Part shown: one piece after another, positions 44,646-54,424 of the stretch | How the letters are laid out: the number at the start of each line of letters is the position of its first letter | Numbering within the stretch: the first letter of the stretch is position 1 | Assembly (NCBI RefSeq): GCF_014201115.1 | Contig: NZ_JACHDO010000001.1 | Location: forward strand, 2,666,001 to 2,730,000 | DNA length: 64,000 nucleotides | From: Nocardiopsis metallicus | Lineage (GTDB): Bacteria > Actinomycetota > Actinomycetes > Streptosporangiales > Streptosporangiaceae | Direction of reading: 5' to 3' | Program-made: the position numbers and the translations under genes | Notes under the pieces: generated by a model | What the model was told of the DNA's origin: nothing | The model's input: the letters and a program-made list of their open reading frames with translations, nothing else | The model's database searches: none

Positions 44646-45472
44646 GCACCTCGGCCCGTGACACCCCGGCCCGAATCACTTCCGTACCCCGCCCCGCACC
44701 GAGTGGGCGCCCCGCGCCACTCGTGCGGCACAGCCTCGTCCTGGCCCGGCGCAGCCTGGCCAAGTCCCTGCGCAACCCGGGGTCGCTGGTCAACGGCGTG
44801 ATGACCCCGGCGCTGTTCATGGTCCTGTTCGTGTACCTCTTCGGCGGGTCGGTGTCCGGTTCCACCGACGCCTACCTGCAGTACCTCTTCCCCGGGGTGC
44901 TGGTCATGGGCGCGGGCGTCGCCGGGATGCTCTCCTCGGGGCTGACCATCAACATCGACATGAAGAAGGGCGTCTACGACCGCTTCCGCAGTCTGCCGAT
45001 CGGCCGCTCGGCCCCGCTGCTCGGCTCGGTCCTGGCCGACCTGGTCCGCTACCTGGTCACGGTGCTGATCCTGTTCGCGATCGGTTTCCTGATGGGGTTC
45101 CGGGTCGGGACCGACTTGCCCTCCGCGATCGCCGCCTGCACCCTGGCGATCGGGTTCGGGTTCGCGCTGAGCTGGGTGATGGTGTTCCTGGGGGTGCTGC
45201 TGCGCGACGAGAACGGGGTCATGGCGGTCACTTTCATCTCGATCCTGCCGCTGCTGCTGGGCACCAGCATGGCCGCCCCCGTCGAGACGCTGCCGGGCTG
45301 GTTGCGGACCTGGGCGGAGGTCAACCCGGTCACCCACGCTATGGACGCCGCACGGGCCCTGCTCACCGGAACCCCGGCGGGTGGTTCGGTCGCGCTCACC
45401 CTGGCCTGGTCCGCTGGTCTGACGGCGGTGTTCGCGCCCCTGGCGGTGTGGGCCTTCAACCGGGAACGCTGA
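44642..45472 (+). CDS. Drug-export ABC transporter permease (DrrB family)
   Basis: 276 residues, ABC-2 type permease with about six membrane helices: LVNGVMTPALFMVLFVYLFGG, YLVTVLILFAIGFLMGF, VMAVTFISILPLLLG and others. MKKGVYDRFRSLPIGR is the conserved loop after helix 2. ATG 44642 overlaps the ATPase stop (ATGA). Forms the exporter with the DrrA-like protein. Confidence 0.92.
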   Translation: MSTSARDTPARITSVPRPAPSGRPAPLVRHSLVLARRSLAKSLRNPGSLVNGVMTPALFMVLFVYLFGGSVSGSTDAYLQYLFPGVLVMGAGVAGMLSSGLTINIDMKKGVYDRFRSLPIGRSAPLLGSVLADLVRYLVTVLILFAIGFLMGFRVGTDLPSAIAACTLAIGFGFALSWVMVFLGVLLRDENGVMAVTFISILPLLLGTSMAAPVETLPGWLRTWAEVNPVTHAMDAARALLTGTPAGGSVALTLAWSAGLTAVFAPLAVWAFNRER

Positions 45473-45563
45473 CCCCGCCCACCCTGAAACCCTGTGGATG
45501 GTGCGCCCCGACCGCCCGGCCTAGGTTCGGGTCAACGGTTCGGATCAGGGGCCCGAACCGTGA

Positions 45564-45599
45564 GCGGCCCGGGGGACAGGGGACAGTCCCCCGGGCCGC
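45564..45599 (+). terminator. Terminator behind the DrrAB-type operon
   Basis: GCGGCCCGGGGGAC pairs with GTCCCCCGGGCCGC (14 bp, perfect) around an 8-base loop, 90 bp after the permease stop. TACGCT at 45653 may be the -10 of the next gene. Confidence 0.75.
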
Positions 45600-45718
45600 G
45601 ATCCCCACGCACGCGAACGGGCACCGCATCTGTCCTTGTTCACCACGCTCCCCTACGCTGACTCCGCCGGTCCAGTACCCCGTTCCGACCTCCCGGACGG
45701 GGCACGAGAGGAGTCGAG

Positions 45719-46672
45719 TTGAGCGTCAAGCACCACCACGTCGAGGTGAACGGGCTTCGCCTGCACGTCGCCGAACAGGGCGAGGGGCCGCTGGTCCTGC
45801 TGCTGCACGGGTTTCCGGAGAGCTGGTACTCCTGGCGGCACCAGTTCGGGCCGCTCGCCGGGGCCGGGTACCGGGTGGTCGCGCCCGACCAGCGCGGATA
45901 CGCCCGCAGCGACCGCGCCGCCAGTGCCGACGAGTACACGCTGCCGCACCTGGTCGGCGACGTCACCGCGCTGATCACCGCGCTGGGGGCGGAGAACGCG
46001 GTGGTGGTCGGCCACGACTGGGGCGCGCCGGTCGCCTGGACGACGGCCCTGCTCCGCCCCGACCTGGTCCGCGGCGTGGTGGGCCTGAGCGTGCCGCCGC
46101 TGCCGCCCACCGCGATGCCGTCCATCGAGTCCTCCCGCCGCACCTACGGCGACGGCTACTACCAGGCCTACTTCCAGGAACCCGGCAGAGCCGACGCCGA
46201 ACTCGCCGCTGACCCGGCCTCGACCCTGCGCCGTCTGCTGGTCGGGGCCTCGGGCGCCAACGAGCCCACCCCGTGGCTCGTCCCCGAGGGCGGTGAACTG
46301 CTGGACGCCATGCCCGAGCCCGACGGGCTGCCCGACTGGCTGACCACCGAGGACATCGAGGCCTTCGCCGAGGACTACTCCGCGCCGGACGCCTTCACCG
46401 GGCCGCTCGACTGGTACCGCAACATCGACCGCAACCAGAGCCTGATGGCGGCCTTCCAGGGGCTGCGCATCGAGGTCCCGGCGCTGTACATGGTGGGCGA
46501 CAAGGACATGGTCAGCGTGCTCAAGGGGGTACCGGAGCTGCGCGGGATGCTGCCCCTGATCGTCCCGAAGCTGCAGGCCGACATCACCCTGCCGGGCTGC
46601 GGCCACTGGACCCAGCAGGAGCGCCCCGACGAGGTGAACAAGGCCCTCCTGGACTTCCTCGCCACCCTCTGA
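45719..46672 (+). CDS. Epoxide hydrolase (alpha/beta fold)
   Basis: 317 residues. HGFPESW (30-36) forms the oxyanion hole; the nucleophile is Asp100 in VVGHDWGAP, typical of epoxide hydrolases rather than esterases; catalytic His in GCGHWTQQE. Opens epoxides to diols, for detoxification or secondary metabolism. TTG 45719 has GAGAGGAG upstream and is the only reasonable start. Confidence 0.92.
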   Translation: MSVKHHHVEVNGLRLHVAEQGEGPLVLLLHGFPESWYSWRHQFGPLAGAGYRVVAPDQRGYARSDRAASADEYTLPHLVGDVTALITALGAENAVVVGHDWGAPVAWTTALLRPDLVRGVVGLSVPPLPPTAMPSIESSRRTYGDGYYQAYFQEPGRADAELAADPASTLRRLLVGASGANEPTPWLVPEGGELLDAMPEPDGLPDWLTTEDIEAFAEDYSAPDAFTGPLDWYRNIDRNQSLMAAFQGLRIEVPALYMVGDKDMVSVLKGVPELRGMLPLIVPKLQADITLPGCGHWTQQERPDEVNKALLDFLATL

Positions 46673-46720
46673 GCCGTTGGGGAGACCCCGGATCACCCCC
46701 CGGGCCTTCCCTTCCTGTGC

Positions 46721-46975
46721 TCACCTGCGCAACAGATAGGGCCGTACCAGAGCCCCCGCCATCTGGTCCGGGTCTTCCCAGTCCCGCCCGTTGTCCCCCG
46801 CCAGCTCCAACCTCCGAGGCACTGGCGCCAACGCCACCCTCACCGGCTCGGTCCTGGTCGGAGCCCCGATCACCTGACACAACGCCCACGCCACCGCCGA
46901 GGCGAACACCCACCACAACCGCGAGGCCATCGTCTGCCGAGGCTTGCGGTGCCTTCCTCCGCTAGAGTTCTCCAT
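46721..46975 (-). CDS. Small membrane-anchored protein
   Basis: 84 residues. Basic N-terminus RHRKPRQTMASR, one membrane segment LWWVFASAVAWALCQVIGA, then a short soluble tail. AGGGGA precedes ATG 46975. Not recognised; it lies downstream of the anti-sigma-type ATPase gene (47165) on the same strand, across a hairpin. Confidence 0.6.
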   Translation of the reverse strand: MENSSGGRHRKPRQTMASRLWWVFASAVAWALCQVIGAPTRTEPVRVALAPVPRRLELAGDNGRDWEDPDQMAGALVRPYLLRR

Positions 46976-47009
46976 GGTCAATCCCCTGTCTTGTTCAGGT
47001 GGTTGATCA

Positions 47010-47042
47010 GCCCGGGCCGGTGATTGGTGCACCGACCCGGGC
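47010..47042 (-). terminator. Terminator hairpin behind the ATPase gene
   Basis: GCCCGGG-c-CGGTG pairs with CACCG-a-CCCGGGC: 12 paired bases with one mismatch and a 7-base loop, downstream of the gene ending at 47165. Confidence 0.6.
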
Positions 47043-47164
47043 ACTGTGCTTTCCGGGGGTGCGTCGATCGCCCAGAGCGTGCGCGCGGGTGTCAATGGCC
47101 CCTGTGCACCGAGGCTGCGCTTCCCGCCGCGCTGGCCTGAGCCGCGATCCGCACCCGTGTTCCT

Positions 47165-47650
47165 CTAACCGTCCAGGTCGGGTTCCCGGTCGAGGTGGAC
47201 CATCGCCCGCATGTACAAGGGCTGGTCCGGGCGCCCCTCCCACCACCAGTACTCAGAGATTCGGTCCACCAGCCACAGCCCGCGCCCGCCCGGGTACATC
47301 TCCCCCGGCTCCCGCTCGATCACTCGCGGCTTCAACCGGGGCCCGCCCCACTTGCGCCCCTGATCCAGCACCCCGAGCAGCACGGTCGTGTGCCCCAGGA
47401 ACTCCATCGAGACCCCGATCCGCCCGTACTTCTCACAGCTCGCTGTGTGCCGCACCGCGTTGGTCGCGAGCTCGCTGCCGACCAGCGCCACCCAGAACCC
47501 GCGGTCCCCCTGGAGCCGCTCGTCCCGGGTCAGCCACGAGCGCACCCGCCGCACCACCTGCTCGTTGCCGTCCATGTAGCAAAACGCCGCCGACGACAGC
47601 CCCACCCCACCACCTGGCCGCCGAGGTCCGACTTTCCGACCAGCACCCAT
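47165..47650 (-). CDS. HATPase_c_2 ATP-binding protein (anti-sigma factor type)
   Basis: 161 residues. N-box ELATNAVRHT (Glu60, Asn64) and G-box GGRGLWLVD identify a GHKL ATPase like RsbW/SpoIIAB. ATG 47650 has GGAGGG five bases upstream; ATG 47662 would add four residues. Divergent from a WhiJ-type XRE gene and DUF397 gene; the same trio is frequent in streptomycetes and linked to sporulation control. Confidence 0.88.
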   Translation of the reverse strand: MGAGRKVGPRRPGGGVGLSSAAFCYMDGNEQVVRRVRSWLTRDERLQGDRGFWVALVGSELATNAVRHTASCEKYGRIGVSMEFLGHTTVLLGVLDQGRKWGGPRLKPRVIEREPGEMYPGGRGLWLVDRISEYWWWEGRPDQPLYMRAMVHLDREPDLDG

Positions 47651-47770
47651 AACGCCCTCCACCCATCACCAGACACAGCACAGGTTTCTTCGACTCCGGT
47701 ATGCACCCAGTCACTCCCTGCTAGCTTCGATAGTGCACTGAGACACAACTGATCGCAAGTCTCTTACTGA

Positions 47771-47789
47771 AAATCTCACAGAGAGATTT
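47771..47789. promoter_or_regulatory. Palindrome between the ATPase and XRE genes
   Basis: AAATCTC-ACAGA-GAGATTT, perfect 7-bp arms, in an unusually AT-rich stretch between divergent genes; likely operator of the XRE regulator. Confidence 0.55.
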
Positions 47790-47864
47790 GCAGAAAGTTG
47801 TCGCCGTCCGCCAGATGCGCGAGACTGATCCGGTCGCATATCCGCACCGAGAGGTGGAGTACTG

Positions 47865-48719
47865 GTGTCAGTCGGGAGCCCGATGGTGGCCAGACTCGGT
47901 CTGGCCAACTTCCTCCGGGAAGCCAGGGGCAAGCGCTCCTCAGCGGAAGCAGCAGCCGTAGCCGGTTTCAGCAAGGCCACCCTGTCCCGTGTGGAGCGCG
48001 GGGAGACCACCATCTCCCCCGGCGACGCCCGCCTCCTCATGACCCACTACGGGGTTCCGGCGGACGTGCTCGAATCCTTCGCCGACCTGGCTTACGCCGC
48101 CAAAGAGCCCGGCTGGTGGCAGCGCTACAAGTCAGCTCTCCCCGACTGGTTCAGCCTCTTCGTCGGTGTGGAGAGCGCCGCACACCGGATCCGCACGTAC
48201 GAGCCGGAGCTGATTCCCGGCATCCTGCAAATCCCCGAGTACTCACGGGCACTCGTCGAGAAGGACGTCCAGGTCCCCTCAGCCGAGCAGCAGGTTCAGG
48301 ATGCGGTGAACCTCCGCCAACGCCGACAGGAGAAGCTGACCGGAGACGATCCGGCGAACCTAATGGTGGTCATCAGCGAGTCGGCGCTACTTCGTCAGGT
48401 GGGCGGCCCCGAAGTCCACCAAGAGCAGCTGGAGTACCTGCTGGCGATGAGCCTGCGGGACAACATCAGCATCAAGGTCCTTCCTTTTGCCTCTGGTGCT
48501 CACGCAGCCAGTTACGGCTCATTCGTGCTGCTCGACTACACCGTGGTCAACAAGGACTACGCCCTGGCCTACGTCGAGTACTCGGGAGGGGCGATCTACC
48601 TCGAAGCGGAAGATGAGATCTCCCTGCACAGCCGAATCTTCAACAGTCTTCGGCAGGACGCGGCACCCGCGGCCGCAACGGAAGGCCTCATCAAGGACGC
48701 GCTTCAGCGCATCAACTAG
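47865..48719 (+). CDS. XRE-family regulator with DUF5753 (WhiJ-like)
   Basis: 284 residues. XRE HTH at about 15-75 (SSAEAAAVAGFSKATLSRVERG), then the DUF5753 domain (RIRTYEPELIPGILQIPEYSRAL, LEYLLAMSLRDNISIKVLPF). GTG 47865 with GGTGGAG upstream; ATG 47883 is an alternative. Such regulators work with a DUF397 partner encoded just downstream. Confidence 0.92.
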   Translation: MSVGSPMVARLGLANFLREARGKRSSAEAAAVAGFSKATLSRVERGETTISPGDARLLMTHYGVPADVLESFADLAYAAKEPGWWQRYKSALPDWFSLFVGVESAAHRIRTYEPELIPGILQIPEYSRALVEKDVQVPSAEQQVQDAVNLRQRRQEKLTGDDPANLMVVISESALLRQVGGPEVHQEQLEYLLAMSLRDNISIKVLPFASGAHAASYGSFVLLDYTVVNKDYALAYVEYSGGAIYLEAEDEISLHSRIFNSLRQDAAPAAATEGLIKDALQRIN

Positions 48720-48747
48720 CAGCACCACAGACAAGATGGATGGTGAC

Positions 48748-48936
48748 ATGAAGTCCTTTGAAGACCCCACATTGCCCACGTGGCACGTTTCCTCCTACAC
48801 CGGAGGCCAGGGGAACTGCGTGGAGGTCGCGGAAGGGCAGAGCGTCCTGGTCCGCGACACCAAACACCGCCAGCACGGCCATCTCTCCTTCGTAAGCAGG
48901 GAGTGGGCCAACCTGCTGAACACTCTCCAGGGCTAA
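48748..48936 (+). CDS. DUF397 protein
   Basis: 62 residues. WHVSSYTGGQGNCVEVAEGQSVLVRDTKH and LSFVSREWANLL form the DUF397 signature. ATG 48748 has GGATGG before it; ATG 48736 is possible. Partner of the XRE protein; the pair is thought to act as a ligand-sensing or antitoxin-like switch. Confidence 0.9.
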   Translation: MKSFEDPTLPTWHVSSYTGGQGNCVEVAEGQSVLVRDTKHRQHGHLSFVSREWANLLNTLQG

Positions 48937-49049
48937 CGCGACCGGGTACCCCGACACATAACTCGGGGTGCCCCTCCCCTCGAAGGACGAGGTGGCACGG
49001 AGATGTCCGCGCCGCACACCACCGTCCCGCCATCGTGCATGATCTACGC

Positions 49050-49454
49050 ATGGCGATCTCCCCCGTTCACCTGCCCACCGCCCTGGTCGCGCGATACCGA
49101 GCAGTCGACCGCGAACGTGTCGGTTCCGCGCTCGTGGACACACCGCGCCACCTGGATGCGTTGACCTCGGACATCGAGGAGCACGGAATCCTGACACCTC
49201 TCAACCTCGGGTTCAACGAGGAGTTCGGCACCCTCGACGGAAACCACAGGATCGCGGTAGCTCTACGACTCGGCCTGGAATCGGTGCCCGTCGCCCTGTT
49301 CGCAGAAGCCCTCTCTCCTCGACCCGAGCACGCCAGACCCATGCGCCCCGACGACCTGGCGGTCCTTCGGCACTCCTTGGAGTCGGCACGGCCCCGGCCC
49401 CTCACTCCTTCGGGCCGCTCCAGGACAGCAGGTGGAGGGCCGCGCCGACGCTGA
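49050..49454 (+). CDS. ParB-like nuclease-domain protein
   Basis: 134 residues. HLDALTSDIEEHGILTPLNLGF and LDGNHRIAVALRLGLESVPV are the ParB/sulfiredoxin-like fold motif (DGxHR). The C-terminal 40 residues are basic and unrelated; the last 53 bp overlap the convergent PucR gene. Downstream of the WhiJ-type locus; a shared transcript is possible (113-bp gap). Confidence 0.75.
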   Translation: MAISPVHLPTALVARYRAVDRERVGSALVDTPRHLDALTSDIEEHGILTPLNLGFNEEFGTLDGNHRIAVALRLGLESVPVALFAEALSPRPEHARPMRPDDLAVLRHSLESARPRPLTPSGRSRTAGGGPRRR

Positions 49455-50628
49455 CCGGGTCGTGTGCCAGGGGGCGCGGCAGCAGTTCGTCGCAGCGGGC
49501 GAGCCGCCGGACCACGGTGTTGCGGTGGGTGTACAGGCGCTCGGCCACCCGGGCGGCGTTGCACTGCTGGTCGAGGTAGGTGCGCAGGGTCAGGTGCAGG
49601 ACGGGGTCGGCACACGCCAGCTCGCCGAGGGTGTCCGCGACGAACTCGTCCGCCCGGCCGACGTCCTGGCTGAGCAGCGCCACCAGCTGGGCGTCGGTGT
49701 AACCGCCCGCGCGGCGGGAGGTGCCCAGGCGGGCCATCATGCGTTGGACCGCCGCGGCCTCCAGGTGGCTCTGCCGGAAACCGTCCAGGTCCGACCGCGG
49801 GCGGCCGAGGGCGACCCGGACCGCGGGAACGGCCGCGAGTCCCGCTTCCAGGTCCTCGGTGCGCGGCGCGGTGGAGACCGGGAGCCACAGCCACATCGAC
49901 GAACCGGTGGCGAGCAGGGTGAGCCGCCTCGCTGTTCCGGCGGCGGCCAGGACCTGCTCGGCGGCCTGTTCGAGCTGGTCGCCGGTGACGTCGTTTCCCC
50001 AGATGATGGCGGCCAGGTGGCTGCCGGTCAGGTGGTAGCCCAGGCGTGATTCGGCGCTGGAACGGGAGACCGGTGCGCCTTCCAGGATCAGGGACACGGT
50101 GGTGAGCCGTTCGGAGTGGGTGCCCTGGCTGAGTTCCCGCCGCTCCTGGCGCATGACCTCGCTGACGGCGTCGATGGTGTCGTCGATGAAGGTGTAGATG
50201 GACCGCGAGGTGAGGGCGAGCACCTCGTGCAGGACCCCGGCGTCGGAGGTGAGGCCGAAGCAGATCTCCATCCAGCGGCGCCAGGCGACGTTCTGGCCCA
50301 GCCGCCAGATGTCGAGGGCCTTCTCGTCCAGGTCGCGGCGGACCATGTCCCGGACGGACTCCAATAGCTCAGGGCTCAGGTTGGCGCTGACCCGGGCCCC
50401 CGGGCGCTGGATGTTGGCGGCCGCCCAGTGCAGGAGGTTGGAGAGGTTGGCCCGGCGGGCGCCGTCCTCCAGCACCGGGTCCACGTGCGCGGGCGACGTG
50501 CCGCTGGCGTGCCGGACCGCGTCGAACAGCTCGTCGAGCCATTCCGCCTTCGGGTCCAGCGCCTGTTCGGCGCCCTTGCGAATGACTTCGCGCGCCCGTG
50601 GGGAGGGGGTTTCCCAGTCGTCTTTCAC
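49402..50628 (-). CDS. PucR-family transcriptional regulator
   Basis: 408 residues. C-terminal HTH_30 LDQQCNAARVAERLYTHRNTVVRRLARCDELL preceded by a GGDEF-like non-catalytic domain (LGYHLTGSHLAAIIWG). GTG 50628. It lies 68 bp behind the SDR of the Baeyer-Villiger operon on the same strand, so it may regulate that operon. Confidence 0.9.
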   Translation of the reverse strand: MKDDWETPSPRAREVIRKGAEQALDPKAEWLDELFDAVRHASGTSPAHVDPVLEDGARRANLSNLLHWAAANIQRPGARVSANLSPELLESVRDMVRRDLDEKALDIWRLGQNVAWRRWMEICFGLTSDAGVLHEVLALTSRSIYTFIDDTIDAVSEVMRQERRELSQGTHSERLTTVSLILEGAPVSRSSAESRLGYHLTGSHLAAIIWGNDVTGDQLEQAAEQVLAAAGTARRLTLLATGSSMWLWLPVSTAPRTEDLEAGLAAVPAVRVALGRPRSDLDGFRQSHLEAAAVQRMMARLGTSRRAGGYTDAQLVALLSQDVGRADEFVADTLGELACADPVLHLTLRTYLDQQCNAARVAERLYTHRNTVVRRLARCDELLPRPLAHDPVSVGAALHLLSWSGPKE

Positions 50629-50696
50629 CGGTGGATTTTATACCGCCCTCTTGCCCTGGATGAGGTGTTCTGCCCCTTGTGGTCAGCTCCTGCTGG

Positions 50697-51539
50697 TCAG
50701 CCCCTGCTGCGGCGCGAGCGCACCGCGGCGGTGAAGAGGCGCTGGTAGCCGGTGGGCAGGAGACGGACGAGGGCGTCGAGGGCGCGGGCGTCGGCGCCGA
50801 TGAGCACGCGGGGCCGGTCCCGGCGCACCCCGCGCAGGATGGCCGCGGCCGCCTTCTCCGGTGAGGTGATGAAGAGCTTCTCGAACTCCCGCCCGGCCTC
50901 AGCGCCGCTCTTGCCGGTGAGTTCGCGGACGCTGTCGTCGTGGCGGGCCGTCCTGGCGATGTTGGTCTTGATCCCGCCCGGGTGCACGCAGGTCGCCGAG
51001 ACCGGGGAGCCAGCCACCTTCAGGTCCTGGCGCAGGGACTCGGTGAACCCGCGCACCGCGAACTTGCTGGCGTTGTACCCGCTCATCAGGGGTTGGGAGC
51101 TCAGCCCGAAGACACTGGAGACGTTGACGACGTGCCCCTGACCCGAGGCCTCCAGGTGGGGCAGGAAGGCCTTGGTCCCGTAGACCACGCCCCAGAAGTT
51201 GACGCCCATGATCCAGCGGTAGTCGTCCAGACCGACCCCGCCGACGGTGCCGGACAGCGCCACTCCGGCGTTGTTGCAGACGAGGTTGACCCGTCCGTGG
51301 TCGGCGACGACCCGGTCGGCCCAGGCGTACACGCCCCGCTCGTCGGCGACGTCGAGCACGGTGGTCGTGGTGGTGACCCCGGAACCGGCGAGCAGGGCGG
51401 CGGTCTCGTCCAGGCCCGTCTCGTCCACGTCGCAGAGGGCGAGGTGACAGCCCTGGGCGGCGAGGGCCAGCGCGAGTGCGCGCCCGATCCCGGATCCGGC
51501 TCCGGTGACCGCGGCGACCTTGTTGGCGAGGTTCTTCAT
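50697..51539 (-). CDS. Short-chain dehydrogenase/reductase
   Basis: 280 residues. TGAGSGIG, NNAGVA, NVSSVFG and YNASK in order, with a C-terminal extension (RALDALVRLLPTGYQRLF) typical of the SadH-like SDRs of the mycobacterial mymA operon. NAD(P)-dependent alcohol/ketone oxidation. Third gene of the monooxygenase operon. Confidence 0.92.
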   Translation of the reverse strand: MKNLANKVAAVTGAGSGIGRALALALAAQGCHLALCDVDETGLDETAALLAGSGVTTTTTVLDVADERGVYAWADRVVADHGRVNLVCNNAGVALSGTVGGVGLDDYRWIMGVNFWGVVYGTKAFLPHLEASGQGHVVNVSSVFGLSSQPLMSGYNASKFAVRGFTESLRQDLKVAGSPVSATCVHPGGIKTNIARTARHDDSVRELTGKSGAEAGREFEKLFITSPEKAAAAILRGVRRDRPRVLIGADARALDALVRLLPTGYQRLFTAAVRSRRSRG

Positions 51540-51590
51540 GGTGGGGTTCCTTCGACGGGGGATGCGGAAGGTGCGGGGAGCTGGGAGCGC

Positions 51591-52550
51591 TCAGCTCTTA
51601 CGGCTTTCGCGTTTGGCCCTGGTGGCGCGTTCCTTGCGGGCGAGGCCGCTGGTGAGGTCGACCAGATGGTCGAGGACCCCGGGGGCCAGGTGGTGGCGCA
51701 TGCCCGGGATGAGGACGTGCCGGGCCCCGGGGATCGCCCTGGCCGTGGCGCGGCCGCCGCTGGGGTGGACCATGGGGTCGGCGTCGCCGTGGACGACCAG
51801 GGTGGGCGCGGTGATCCGGCGCACCTGCGCGGTGCGGTCGCCGGACGCCTGGATGGCGCCGATCTGTCGGGCCACCTCCGCGCCGCTGCGGGGACCGCCG
51901 CGGCGGTCCCAGACGGCGCGCGCCCAGGTCCGCTCCAGGTGCTCGTCGGGCGGGTGCGCCTTCGAACCGATGTGCGCGAGCAGGGAGAGGTGCCGCTGCA
52001 CCGACTCCTCGGCGGTACGGGCCGCGGGCCTGGCCATCCGGATCAGGGTCGAGGGGGCGGGCTGGCCCACCCGGCGGTCGCCGGTGGTGGAGAAGATGGA
52101 GGTCAGGGTGGCGGCGCGGTCGGGGTGCCGGGCCGCGAGGGTCTGCGCGATCATGCCGCCCATGGACATGCCGACCAGGTGGACGCGGTCGATTCCGAGG
52201 TGGTCGAGGAGGCCGTGGGTGTCGGCGGCCATGTCGGTGAGATCGTAGGCGTCCGCCCGGGGCCGGGCCAGCAGCTGGCGCAGCCGCCCCGGCGGCGGCG
52301 CGGCCATCCGGGTGGAGCGGCCCGCGTCGCGGTTGTCGAGGCGGATCACCCGGAACCCGCGGTCGGTGAACCCCTGAACCATGCGCTGGGGCCAGGAGGT
52401 GAGGTCCAGGGCCAGGCCCGCGATGAGCAGGAGCGGAATTCCGTCGGCGGGGCCGTCGACTCGGTAACAGATCCGGATGCCGCCGGGCAGGTCCACGAAC
52501 CGGTCCTCGGCGGAGTCCGCGGGGACCGGCTCAGAGTTCTCGATGCTCAT
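51591..52550 (-). CDS. alpha/beta hydrolase (esterase)
   Basis: 319 residues. [13 protein letters not shown] (oxyanion region), nucleophile in [12 protein letters not shown], acidic residue in [12 protein letters not shown], His in GMRHHLAPG. It probably hydrolyses the ester made by the monooxygenase. ATG 52550 overlaps the monooxygenase stop. Confidence 0.9.
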   Translation of the reverse strand: MSIENSEPVPADSAEDRFVDLPGGIRICYRVDGPADGIPLLLIAGLALDLTSWPQRMVQGFTDRGFRVIRLDNRDAGRSTRMAAPPPGRLRQLLARPRADAYDLTDMAADTHGLLDHLGIDRVHLVGMSMGGMIAQTLAARHPDRAATLTSIFSTTGDRRVGQPAPSTLIRMARPAARTAEESVQRHLSLLAHIGSKAHPPDEHLERTWARAVWDRRGGPRSGAEVARQIGAIQASGDRTAQVRRITAPTLVVHGDADPMVHPSGGRATARAIPGARHVLIPGMRHHLAPGVLDHLVDLTSGLARKERATRAKRESRKS

Positions 52551-54136
52551 CGGGTGGCCGCCGTCTCGGTGCGCGCGGAGTCGGTGCGCGCGGAGTCGGT
52601 GTGCGCGGAGTCGGTGTGCGCGGGGTCAGTCGCGGATCCCGCCCGGCCGAAGTGCAGCTCCGGGTCCAGGACGCTGTCGGCACGCAGCAGTTTGACGTCC
52701 GATCGGTAGTCCATCGAGGTCAGCCAGGGCATCCGATCACCCTGCCGGGGCAGCTGGTCGATCGCCCGCTTGACGTAGCCCGCGTCGAAGTCGAGGAAGG
52801 GCCGGGTCGGCATCGCCGGGTCGGAGACCTCCGGGCGGCAGACGTCGTGGCCGTGGGCGTCCATGTGCGCCAGCAGACGGCAGAAGTGCTCGCACAACAG
52901 GCCCACTTTCAGGGTCCAGGAGCTGTTGGTGTAGCCGATCGCGTAGGCCAGGTTGGGCACCCCGGAGAGCATCATGCCCTTGTAGGCGACGGTGTCGGGC
53001 AGGCGGACCCGCTCGCCGTCCACGGTGATCCCGATCCCGCCGAACGCCTGCACGTTCAGGCCGGTGGCGGTGACGATGACGTCGGCCGCCAGCTCGCGGC
53101 CGGATTCGAGGAGCACCCCGTTCTCGGTGAACGTGCTGATCCGGTCGGTGACGACCGATGCCTTCCCCTCCCGGATGGCCTTGAACAGGTCCCCGTCGGG
53201 CACCGCGCACAGGCGCTGGTCCCAGGGGTCGTAGGGCGGGTTGAAGTGCTCGTCGACCGGATAGCCCTCAGGCAGCTGCCTGGTGTTGGCCCACCGGATG
53301 AACCGGCGCGCGGCCCTGGGGTAGCGCTGGCAGAAGGACCAGACGAGGCGCTGCTGGGCGATGTTCTTGCGCCGGGTCAGCGCGTAGGCGCGCTCGGGGC
53401 CGAGGAACCTGCGCAGGGCGTTGGCGATGGCGTCCTTCTTGGGCACCGCCATGATGTAGGAGGGGGTGCGCTGCAGCATCGTCACGTGCGCGGCGGTCTC
53501 GGCCATCGCGGGCAGCAGGGTGACGGCGGTGGCTCCGCTGCCGATGACCACCACCCGTTTGCCCGCGTAGTCGAGGTCCTCGGGCCAGTGCTGCGGGTGC
53601 ACGATCGCGCCCCGGAAGCGTTCCCGACCCTCGAAGCGCGGGGTGAAACCCTGGTCGTAGCGGTAGTAGCCGCCGGCCGCGAAGAGCCACGAGCAGGTCA
53701 GCGTCGCCTGCTCGCCGCTGTCGGTGCGCTCGACCAGGACGGCCCACCGCGCCTGCTCACTCGACCAGGACGCCGAGATCACCTTGTGGTGGTACCGGAT
53801 GTGGCGGTCCAGGCCGTTCTCGGCCACGGTCTCGCGCAGGTAGTCCAGGATCCGCGGCGCGGAGGCGATGGACTCCTCGTCCCGCCAAGGCTTGAACTCG
53901 TATCCGAAGGTGTGCAGATCCGAGTCGGAGCGGATGCCCGGGTAGCGGAACAGGTCCCAGGTGCCGCCGGAGGCCGCCCGCGCCTCCAGGATCGCGAAGG
54001 ACTTCGAGGGGAGCTCTGCCCTGAGGTAGCGACCCGCCCCGATGCCGGAGATCCCGGCGCCGACGATCAGGACGTCGAGGTGTTCGGCGGCGCGTTCGGC
54101 GGTGGCGGGGTCCGGGTCAGGTGAGGCAGGGGACAT
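52547..54136 (-). CDS. Baeyer-Villiger flavin monooxygenase
   Basis: 529 residues. FAD motif GAGISGIG (27-34), the Baeyer-Villiger fingerprint [13 protein letters not shown] (FxGxxxHxxxWP) and NADPH motif [14 protein letters not shown]. Converts a ketone to an ester with NADPH and O2. The C-terminus carries four short repeats ([10 protein letters not shown]), encoded by a 15-bp tandem repeat. First gene of the BVMO-esterase-SDR operon; ATG 54136. Confidence 0.92.
   Translation of the reverse strand: MSPASPDPDPATAERAAEHLDVLIVGAGISGIGAGRYLRAELPSKSFAILEARAASGGTWDLFRYPGIRSDSDLHTFGYEFKPWRDEESIASAPRILDYLRETVAENGLDRHIRYHHKVISASWSSEQARWAVLVERTDSGEQATLTCSWLFAAGGYYRYDQGFTPRFEGRERFRGAIVHPQHWPEDLDYAGKRVVVIGSGATAVTLLPAMAETAAHVTMLQRTPSYIMAVPKKDAIANALRRFLGPERAYALTRRKNIAQQRLVWSFCQRYPRAARRFIRWANTRQLPEGYPVDEHFNPPYDPWDQRLCAVPDGDLFKAIREGKASVVTDRISTFTENGVLLESGRELAADVIVTATGLNVQAFGGIGITVDGERVRLPDTVAYKGMMLSGVPNLAYAIGYTNSSWTLKVGLLCEHFCRLLAHMDAHGHDVCRPEVSDPAMPTRPFLDFDAGYVKRAIDQLPRQGDRMPWLTSMDYRSDVKLLRADSVLDPELHFGRAGSATDPAHTDSAHTDSARTDSARTETAATR
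52567..52626. repeat. 15-bp tandem repeat in the monooxygenase C-terminus
   Basis: Four copies of CGGTGYGCGCGGAGT, in frame, coding for a variable number of TDSA/HTDSA units. Such slippage-prone repeats vary between strains. Confidence 0.8.
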
Positions 54137-54162
54137 GGCGACTCCAGGCGACGGCGTGCGGA

Positions 54163-54178
54163 CTTCACCATCGTGAAG
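54163..54178. promoter_or_regulatory. Palindrome at the monooxygenase promoter
   Basis: CTTCAC-CATC-GTGAAG, perfect 6-bp arms, 27 bp upstream of ATG 54136. Confidence 0.5.
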
Positions 54179-54424
54179 CATGGACACCCGGGCAGCCAGT
54201 GGCAATCCGCACCAGATTGCGCTCTGCATGGTGCTCTGTGCACCAGGGCAGACACGGATGAACCTGCGCCCCGTCCGTTCGGTGTCCCAGGTGCGGGCAC
54301 TGCGGGCGGAGAGGGGAGCGCGACCACGGCGGCGCCCGGGTCGAGTCGGGCACCAGAGCCGGCGATGCCGACGCCGCCAGTGGCGACGACGTCCAGCTCA
54401 GGGAAGGCCTCCCCGACGGCCCGG

